This document shows positions 55,880-64,000 of a stretch of DNA of 64,000 nt, one piece after another. The DNA is from Diorhabda sublineata (taxonomy: Eukaryota; Arthropoda; Insecta; Coleoptera; Chrysomelidae), in the NCBI RefSeq assembly GCF_026230105.1, contig NC_079474.1:43228294-43292293 (forward strand), read 5' to 3'. Numbering within the stretch: position 1 is the stretch's first letter; the number at the start of each line of letters is the position of its first letter. A program made the translations under genes and the position numbers. Below the pieces are notes generated by a model. That model did no database searches. It had not been told where the DNA came from and saw only the letters and a list, made by a program, of their open reading frames with translations.

Positions 55880-56250
55880 TATTTTTCTTGACTATTCATA
55901 ACGAGTGATTTTTTGCTGGTATCTTTTTGGCAGATCACGCGTGAATCATGTCTTGTGTCATTGTTAAACTTGTTCAGTTTGGTCTATTATAATTTAATGA
56001 TGAATCGACTAACGAACGAACAACGCTTGCAAATTATTGAATTTTCGGCCTATGGTCGGCCTACTGTGGGAACTTTTTGGAAGCTTGTGACTAAATTTCC
56101 AATCCAGTTTACACTATTGGACATTAAACCACTAACGCGCAAACGTACAGTGAGTACCGAAGGCCAAAGGATTTTGTGAAAGGATTTGGGTGTACCGTAA
56201 TAAAAAAAAATCGTTCACCTAATTTTTTCCCTTATTTCCAAATCCCATGA
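55880..56250 (+). mobile_element. Transposon N-terminal remnant (DUF4817-type helix-turn-helix)
   Basis: The plus strand reads MMNRLTNEQRLQIIEFSAYG at 55999, then VTKFPIQFTLLDIKPLTRKR TV. This matches the T-x-E-Q-R-x-x-I-[IV]-E-x-Y and F-x-L-LDIKPP-x-R blocks of the DUF4817 helix-turn-helix domain found in insect mariner-like transposons. The stretch before it (AGTGATTTTTTGCTGGTATC near 55905) resembles the 5' leader of those elements. About 30 residues are missing between the two blocks, and no DDE domain follows. Confidence 0.6.
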
Positions 56251-58219
56251 AACTCAAATAACTTTATTGGATTATTGGAGAGAAATCCCAACTATTCATA
56301 GAGAATAAGTGATTGGTACATAAGACTTAAGCATATGGAATCCATCTGTGGGGTTCAGCGTCCAAATGAAACATGAATATTATCTAGAGATTTCAGTTGA
56401 AAGTTCATACGATGATAACAAATGCTACATGGCTTGTATTCAATAACATAATTGGAACGGTTTTATATGTGTTCTCGGTTAGATGGATTGAAGTGACCAG
56501 CTAGAAGTACAATAAAACACTTTAGTCTCACATTAATCAACTGGCCAAAAACCTAGTGTTAGAACCTATTATTCTTAACGGATACAAAAGTTTTATCCAA
56601 TACGACATCATTAGCAGATTTTAACATATTCTATATGAATTAGAAGTCTTATTTGAGTAATATACTTTATATTCACTATCAGATCTATCTAAAATGGAAT
56701 AGAAGTGTTAATTGTGTAATATCCTGGATGTTAATTGATATATTAATAACTAAAAACCCTATATTCTCCTACAATAAACTTGATAGATAAATAATGAAAA
56801 AACGTGTAAGAAATTTGGCCATAGCTATTCTATGGCTGTTTTGATTCAAAAAAATTGACCAAATAGATAGAAGACGGATAACGCTGTATTTCTAATTCGA
56901 TCAAATATTTCCATTTCAATTCATCCCTTATCAATTTGACATATTATGTTTTGTTGAAAATAATTTACTTCGAGTAAATTCTATCCTTCTAAGTAGGGTT
57001 TCTAGAGAAATCTAATACCTCCTTTCCACAATAAACTTGAAAAGGCTCTTAAGATGCTTTAATTGAGTCGGAAAACAGTATCGTTCTCTCGTAAGTCTGT
57101 TGACGTCACAAAATGCTTCTATGCCCTTCAATACCTATTAAATTGGTGACAATGGTATAGAAAATAGTAAATCGAACGGTACGGGACATGTACGAGATAA
57201 TGGCATTTTAATGGTTTTGATTTTAAAGCAGTCGAACTTGTGAAAATCCAATTCCAAAAAATCCATTTTATCACTTTTAACCTAATTGAATAAAATCAGA
57301 ATAAGCTTTTTTTATATTCAATATACTTACATTCGAGAAAGATAAACTTGTAGTACTGTAGCCACTCTTGTATGGGAAAAACTGTGATAGAAAAGACAAA
57401 TATATTGTTGATAGAGAAGCAGGAATTTATTCGCCCCATGTCTGCCCATCATAGACAGTTCCAAATATAAATATTTAGCTAGTTTCTCAAATACAATTTT
57501 TTCCTTGAAATACGTATATTCCATTCTACATTGGAAAATATTATTAAAGAACTTTTCTAATTTTCTAATTCTTTGCACATTTGAACGTTTTTTAAATATC
57601 TTTGGATATGTTATCACCTAGTTTGTTGTTTTCAGTTTTTAATTTATCCTTTTGTTCACTTTATCATTAGCATCGACATGATTTGAATTTTCATCTGCTA
57701 AAATATCATTAATTAGTACCAAGACCACAATCCTATGTTCAAAGGATCGATCCTTATTATGGACACAAGTAGAGGAATCAAATGTTTGCAATGAATTTTG
57801 ATACAATAGCCAATTTTGCTTTCGGCAGCTGCAACATCTTCAAATCGTGATAAACAGCTCTGTGAATTAATACCAACTCTAAGTAACAACAAAACATGTC
57901 AAGATACTTTAAGGAATTCGTTATCTTCGCAAAGAATCTGCAAAAGTAACTGTTCTAATTGCACTGTTAATATTACTATATACAAAGAGAATGAGATGAG
58001 ATATCTCATTTAAAATTAGTCAATAATAAAATATTATTCACGAGTGTGTAATGTGGGTTATTATTCACGAGGTGAAGTTTACTGCCACATTCTCTAGAGA
58101 GCGGCATAAAACACCGAGGTAATTCGAATACTATACTTTGTCCACGACTACCACATTTTTTTGTTGATCTTTTTGGGTTGAAAAATTTTGCTACCATATT
58201 AGAAGCGTTATCTTCTTCT
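56251..58219. other. No gene recognised
   Basis: AT-rich sequence; the 96-codon minus-strand frame at 57617-57327 has no recognisable motif. Confidence 0.55.
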
Positions 58220-59160
58220 TCTTCAGGTGCCATCACCATTTAATGAAATTTCCGACAATGTCGATCCTGAGTGGCGCGAATTGAAGATGATGTGTTCATA
58301 CTAGTCCAATCGCGTATGTTTTTTAACCATGATTGTTGTCTGCGACCAGGTCCATCAAAAGCCTCGAGTCTATTCATGGTAACCTCTTCTAATGTCCATG
58401 TTTCTGCTCCATACAAGAGAATTGAATGCACGTACTCCTTTACAAAACGGTATCTTAAATTTAAGTTCAAGGTTGCGTTACATAATAGGTTTTTCACCTT
58501 TGGGAATATGACTCTAGCTTGTTCTATACGTGAATTTACTTCGACGTCAGGGTCTACATTTGTCGTTATGCAGCTACATTTTTCAACTTTCTCTTTTGCG
58601 GTGTCATAGATGTTTATGTTCAGTTGTGGGTTTGGTCACATTATGACCATCACTTTTATTTTTGTTACATTAATTTTCATGTCTAGTCGATCTAACACTT
58701 CTACAACTTTGTTGGTTAGGCGTTGAACGGTTTCTGGATTGTCTGCAATGATAACCATGTCATCGCTTATTGTTTGGTTAAATATATTCTCAGAGAACAT
58801 ATTGAACAGTATTCGCGACAAAACACAACCTTGTCGTACCCCCTTTTCTTTAAATGTCGTTTGCCCATATCTCACCGTTACTTCTTGGTTCCAATAGAGA
58901 TTTCTGATAAACTCGCCGCTTTGTTTGTTTATAACCCTTTCTTCTGTAGTAATGTCAGAAGGACAGTATGATTAACTCGATCGAAGACTGTAATAGAGGC
59001 ATAGATATCTTTCCACATGTCTCGACATTTCTGGGAGAGTAATAATAAGCTGGTTAGTGCTTCCTTTGGGCCTAGTCCAATCCAAATTGGGTATCGCTTT
59101 GATCGCTTATCAGTCTGAACTCGTCACATTTCTTGGCTTTTTTATGTAGGGGAGTAAATA
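58220..59160 (-). mobile_element. RTE-like LINE fragment, RT to C-terminus
   Basis: The minus strand gives KKAKKCDEFRLISDQSD near 59130 (start of the RT fingers), TVLLTLL-like and TSLLEPRSNGE blocks near 58950, KGVRQGCVLSRILFNMFSEN near 58840 (motif B), ISDDMVIIADNPETVQRLTN near 58760 (motif C; the catalytic aspartates are shifted by one residue), and KEYVHSILLYGAETWTLEEV and GRRQQSWLKNIRDWT near 58400-58300. It has the same element class as 11405-11930. Frameshifts are present at several points. Confidence 0.78.
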
Positions 59161-59369
59161 CAGAACACAAAAAAATCATCATTTTATTTCAACAAATATA
59201 TTATTGTTCTTTCAAACACAATAGTTATGGAAAATTATAATAATCGTATAATATCAACATAAAAATCTATTAGTTCGAAAAATACGAAAGGTTGGTAATT
59301 ATTTATAGTTATTAATAATCCCTTCTGCCAGTTCAAAATTTGTTAAGAGACACATTCAAGGTTTTTGAT

Positions 59370-59427
59370 AGATCAGTGTTAATACTCCTAGCATTAAAAC
59401 TGCAGGTCACGGGTTCGAGTCTGATCT
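59370..59427 (+). repeat. tRNA-like remnant with box B
   Basis: The box-B-like GGGTTCGAGTC lies near 59411. The outer ends AGATCAG and CTGATCT are perfectly complementary over seven bases, as in an acceptor stem. The whole is only 58 bases and the T-stem does not pair, so it is more likely a decayed tRNA-derived repeat than a tRNA gene. Confidence 0.25.
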
Positions 59428-60424
59428 AGTAAAATTTACTTTTTTCTGCATTCAGAACTGAAATGAAACTATTTAGAAGTGTTTTACATACTAAAATTAT
59501 AATAGAGCCAAATCAAGAAACCATCTGACTCAGTGATTAATGATTTATGATTCACTGCCCTGAGCAAGCAGACGTATAATGGGTACATTGTACAACAGAC
59601 ATGGATGAAAAAAGTTAATTTTATACAGAATTTTATAATTTATATTTCACAAACTAACCTCGTTTGAACATATTTCAGTGTAAATGAATAGATAAATATT
59701 TTCAAAATAACTTTCTTTTCTATAAAATTATTACTTTCAACACTAGTGTTAAAAATCTTCTTTTAACTAGTGTTAACAGAATTTATACGCATATTTTAAC
59801 GTCAGTTTCACAAAAAAATATTCTACAGTTCTAAAAAATGAATCAATTCGGAATGGAAGTAAAGAATCTAGTGAAGAATAAGTATTCTAGTATTTCTTTT
59901 CCCGTAATATATTAGGTTTCAACCAGCATAATGCAACAAATATTTCTTTATATCAAAGCGAGAGCATATTCGTATATGTATATGCTCTAAAAATATGAAG
60001 CATAGTCTATCACCTCACACAAATTTTGAAAAATCCTGGAATACTTCGTTGTTAAATTTCAGGAACAAAGGAAGTGGATAGAGTCGAACATAGCATATAA
60101 TAAAGTGAAGCAGAACGTTCGAATGTAATAGAAAGTTATAAGACAGATTACAACGTACCTAACTACGTTAGCCCAATATATTTTCTCGGTTTTAAATAGA
60201 GTGAGTTCTTGTTAGAAATTACGGTTGAAGTCGATCCTATTTCACAAACTTGTGGCGGAAGTTGATCTAATAGGAAGTAATAAATAAATTTATATTAGAG
60301 TTCAGGTGTGGATTATTGTAAATTTAATACACTGACGAGTTAAAAACAGTTTACAGAGTAAAAATTGTGGTCAAAATATCGAAAAAATGTGGTATACCTT
60401 CAGTATAAAGTCATAGCATCAGAA

Positions 60425-60958
60425 TATACGGGTCAAACATAAGGTAACTCATGTACTTTTCTCCAAACCTGTATATATGGAATGATTTTTATTTGATGCG
60501 CGTTCTATTGAAGGTATAATATACAGGGTGTCATTTAAAAACAATGAGACTCTGTTATTTACAAAATTCGAAACTCATACCGTAGAAAAGACACCCAGTA
60601 TGATTCTAGATTGGAAACCTAAGTTTTCTTTCTAATAATTCATTTTGCAAATGACGCCATATCATTTTTATTATGCGGAATTTTCCAAATAATGAAAATT
60701 TAAATAACCTTAAATATTTCCCAAGCCGTGTGGAAATCAAATTAGTCGGTCTTATGAAAGTTAAGTTTGTTTCTACCACTAAATTAAAAAAGAGGTTTTT
60801 CTATGTAAAATTCCAAACTTGATTTCGATACTGAAGAATTGGGGCACCCTGTATAATCCAAAAATACATAGAATTTTTGTAATTAGAGTTTTTTGACAAC
60901 TCTTACAAGTTTGTTGAAAAGTATATGGGTCACCTTATGTTTGACACCCTGTACACAA
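60425..60958. mobile_element. Foldback MITE about 530 bp
   Basis: The left end reads GGGTCAAACATAAGGTAACT at 60431 followed by CATGTACTTTTC. The right end, read on the other strand, is AGGGTGTCAAACATAAGGTG then ACCCATATACTTTTC, ending near 60953. The arms agree over about 40 bases. Inside are ATACAGGGTGTC near 60524 and CACCCTGTATA near 60846, a second nested inverted pair. There is no coding capacity. The ACAGGGTGTC motif recurs in many insect MITEs. Confidence 0.7.
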
Positions 60959-62199
60959 GTTGTTTCCAAAGTTATCCAAAAAATTGGTGTGGATAATTTA
61001 CTTTCACATTTAAAACAAAAGTTCTTATACACATGTATGATAAGCTTCATTGTTACAGGGCATTAAATTGCTCTTAACGAAAAACAAACTTTCACCATAA
61101 ATAATTAATAAACCATAAAAGCTAAGCTTTACTGGATAGGTTACTTGTATAGGTTTACCTGGGCTAATTAACTGACCTTGTATGTAAAACAATATTCCGA
61201 AGTACCGATTCAGTAATTAGTTCTCTTTGCGATGACATCGATTAACGTAGCTTAGGCTTTGCTTCAATTTTGATAATCCATAATAAAAAAATATTGAAAA
61301 TTGAGTCTGTACACTTTTTTATCTTTTTCGGCACTTACAAATAAGAGTTTTTTTTTCCAAAATAGGCATTTACGTATGCCTTAACATCCTTTTCTGATGA
61401 AAAACTCTCCCTCTGTAAGTGAAACTTCCAGGTTAGTAAACAGAGAAAAGTCCGTTGAATATAGATCAACTGAATACAGTGGATGGTCAAAAAATTATTT
61501 TGGAGCATTTCAAAACATTCTTAAGATTGTAACCGACCAGCGATGGGGAATGAAAGAACCGTCTTCAACGCGAGCTTACTTCGAAGTACACAACATTCAG
61601 TTGAATCAGTTTTCTCCTAAAATTTTCACTCCACGTATAAAAAAAACAAATGTGGCAAACAATTTTACGTGGCATAGCATTATTTTCTTAGCTTAGAGCA
61701 ATTATCTTATCTTTTTATTAGAATTAAATTAATTCAAGCACATCTATGTTACTGACACTTGTAAATCACGATATTTTGGTATCTTCAATCGACAATCAAT
61801 CAATCAATCAGTATCCCACTAAGCTCAACGAACTCAAAATTCAAATAATCAAATCATCCCTCAACTCAAAGTCATTATTAAACCACACATTCTTGTGGAC
61901 AATAACTCTGTTGATTCAGGATTACGTTTCCAATAATTTAATATGATGTTATTTGAGACCAATATACTCCCAAGTGGAATTGAAACAGTCTTTGGAACAC
62001 TTTCATTCTTCTATTGTGGTAAATCAAACGCATTGCTCCTCAGCGTCTTCTTTTTTTCTGTTTCATCTTGATAACTTATCGCTTTTATCTTCTACCTTCA
62101 ACGGTCTATTATCTCCTATTGTTAATATTATATGTAACATCTTGAATACTCAACATTTGTATGCCTTTATTTTCTTAATTCAATTTCCCACCTAATTGT
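60959..62199. other. No gene recognised
   Basis: A plus-strand frame at 61397-61696 (99 codons, starts MKNSPSVSETSRLVNREKSV) is unrecognised. A short CAAT repeat lies at 61790-61810. Confidence 0.5.
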
Positions 62200-62965
62200 T
62201 GGTTGTCCTTTTGGTCCACCTGCCATTTCTATTCACTTTTTTCATTATAGAATCCGGCTGCTATTTCTCTGCATGTTCATAATATTCCTATTCCTATAGA
62301 GTTTCATAAATTCAAGTGCATCTTGTCTTTTAATTACTACGTTTTGTTCTTTATTTTCTATCTTTATCTATTTTCACAGGCCTTAATTTTTTTTTCAAAA
62401 ATCCTATGATTTTCATCTTATCTCTTCGTGAGACATGCTCTATTTCCAGATTGTATGCCGTGCTTGCAATCTGTCATTTCATCCATTTACGTGCTTGATT
62501 ACTTGAAACCCTCCACGTCATCAGAACTGTTTCTACTTTTATAATTCATTTTGCTTTAGCTTCTCTTATTATCCTGAATTTTGCTTCTACTAGGGCTTTT
62601 TTATTCCTTATTATTAATGCATATGTCACTAATTGCTCGAATATTTGTGCAAGATTTCTTTTAATTGTTGTGGTTTCTCTGACAAAGCTTTTAAGGTCAG
62701 TACTTCCGCTTTCTGTTGTCATTTTTTTGATACTTTTATAACCTTTATGAGATTTCTCCTATTTTTCGTATCTAAGGTTTGTTTAAAATCAATAAATAGT
62801 ATGTGTAGATATATGTCATCGTTGCAGGACTTGCTCAAATTGGATCTCTGTATTCTAGTATTCTCTAATTGTCTCTTCCACGTCTTCTGCAATTTTCTAA
62901 CTTATAAATGTGTTATTAGCTTAAATTATCAAAAATATACAACTGATCAAAATTTTAACCGTTAT
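62200..62965 (-). mobile_element. LINE fragment with RT motif A
   Basis: The minus strand encodes DDIYLHILFIDFKQTLDTKN near 62830 (motif A, the FIDF-K-[QA] block of LINE reverse transcriptases), then SIKK-TTESGS and REAKAK segments, and NRNGRWTKRTTNN / KGQPTIRWEIELRK near 62240 (C-terminal G-R-P-x-x-RW block). Large internal deletions remove the YADD region. The open plus-strand frame 62633-62989 is a shadow. Confidence 0.5.
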
Positions 62966-64000
62966 TTATCAGAACAATTAGATTTTTAATTAAATATATT
63001 ATTGAACGGCTGTAAAAATAAAACGTAAAACCAATTTACATTCTTATTTCGACATCCCTATCAGCCTCGTAGAGCGAGCTGTTGAAATTAACATTTTAGG
63101 GCTAGAGAAATAGCTCTTCGGTAAATTTGAATTGCAGATTGAGGACAAGTTGAGACTAGTGGTGTATATGTTTGGTTCAAATATAGTATCGTACGTGCAG
63201 GTGACTTTATAAATAAGTATCCAACATAAATAATTGCGGAGGTAATAACTTTCTATAAAAATGATGGAATACGTTGACCCTGATTTTATATAGATTCACT
63301 CCCTTAATAAATTGAAAAGCCAGAATTTATTTTATCGTATAAATTTTTTTGATTGCCTCCCATAAATATAATTTAACTTTGAAAAGGCGGATATATTGGA
63401 GGATATTCTGAATGAATAAACTAGTTTTTGACACGAATTTTCTAGATTGAGGTTGTATTGCGAATACGTTCCATTTCTATTGACAAAGAAATGAGAATAA
63501 ACGTATAAAATCAGATCACAGATCTTCGTTTTCCAATACATCTAGCACCAAAGTGATTATCCAGATCGTAAGGAAACAAAACAAAGTGTTTTGGCGCACA
63601 ATTGCATCATTTGCATCATTGAATCCGATTTGTTGATAAATTTGACAACACTGTCTCCGGAGAAAGGATAAAGTATAGTCCTAAAATGGGCTCTTCTATA
63701 ATGCCAGTCTAGACATTTGATTTCTGGTACCTCTGGGTGAGATTCTTAACTAATAATGTAGATAAGTTTCCTGCAATCATTTCTATTCACTTCTTGTAGT
63801 ATTAAGGCCGATAATCCGATGATTCTCATTAAATTATTGAACAATTTGTATTTTTTAGTGATGTACATAGCGAGATTTCAGAATTCAGAATATTTTCTTA
63901 TCAACTTGGTATCAACCATCTACAAGTCAGTAAAGTAAAAACCCGATATCGACTCGACTCGACTGCTCCATTCCTGATCGAACGCTGAGAAACTTTTCTG
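62966..64000. other. No gene recognised
   Basis: AT-rich sequence to the end of the window with no recognised coding or repeat feature. A GACTC triplication lies near 63953. Confidence 0.5.

Noticed and set aside
1..64000. CRISPR arrays, riboswitches, bacterial operons
   Set aside because: Spliced eukaryotic gene structure and insect transposons throughout; no direct-repeat/spacer array was seen.
1..64000. Endogenous viral or horizontally acquired bacterial genes
   Set aside because: No coding stretch with viral polymerase, capsid or bacterial enzyme motifs was recognised; all non-host coding debris fits known transposon families.

Overview
This window looks like nuclear DNA from an insect, most likely a beetle (low-confidence guess). 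It is strongly AT-rich. It has GT-AG spliced exons separated by introns of 68 bp to 6.7 kb, a short run of insect-type TTAGG telomeric repeat, and a dense mixture of decayed Tc1/mariner, hAT, pogo/Tigger, Crypton-like and non-LTR retrotransposon sequence. There is no bacterial gene organisation.

The one clear host gene lies on the minus strand from 37895 down to 10302. It is an NMDA-type ionotropic glutamate receptor subunit of the insect NMDAR2 (GluN2-like) class. I rebuilt twelve exons from splice sites, phase and protein motifs. They join in one frame into about 1105 residues plus a stop codon. The order is: end of the amino-terminal domain, linker, ligand-binding half S1, M1 with the pore loop and M3 (SYTANIAA), ligand-binding half S2, M4, then a long basic and Ser/Pro-rich cytoplasmic tail. 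The first ~350 residues (signal peptide and most of the amino-terminal domain) are not recognised here. They lie beyond position 64000 or in exons I could not see. One GC-rich open stretch at 45598-45723 is a weak candidate for an upstream exon.

Region by region: 1-1530 holds a short open frame and a mariner element with both terminal repeats. 1530-8300 has nothing recognisable except a degenerate tandem duplication. 8.4-9.2 kb holds a remnant of a widespread arthropod repeat ORF. 10.3-37.9 kb is the receptor gene, whose introns carry two deleted mariners, a LINE tail, a Crypton remnant, a pogo/Tigger remnant, a foldback element, a Tc1 remnant, a mariner-derived MITE and a hAT element with perfect 8-bp target duplications. 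37.9-64 kb has no confident host exon and is rich in repeats: LINE fragments at 46, 50, 53.5, 58.5 and 62.5 kb, a Tc1 element at 47.7-48.6 kb, mariner pieces at 42.7, 44.8 and 56 kb, and a foldback MITE at 60.4-61.0 kb.

No new defence, RNA or metabolic system is evident. The most informative observations are about the receptor (a pore and ligand pocket unlike vertebrate GluN2, and splice structure next to a microsatellite) and about transposon structure (a mariner family with its own MITE, stacked insertions, and a mutated catalytic residue in the Tc1 copy).
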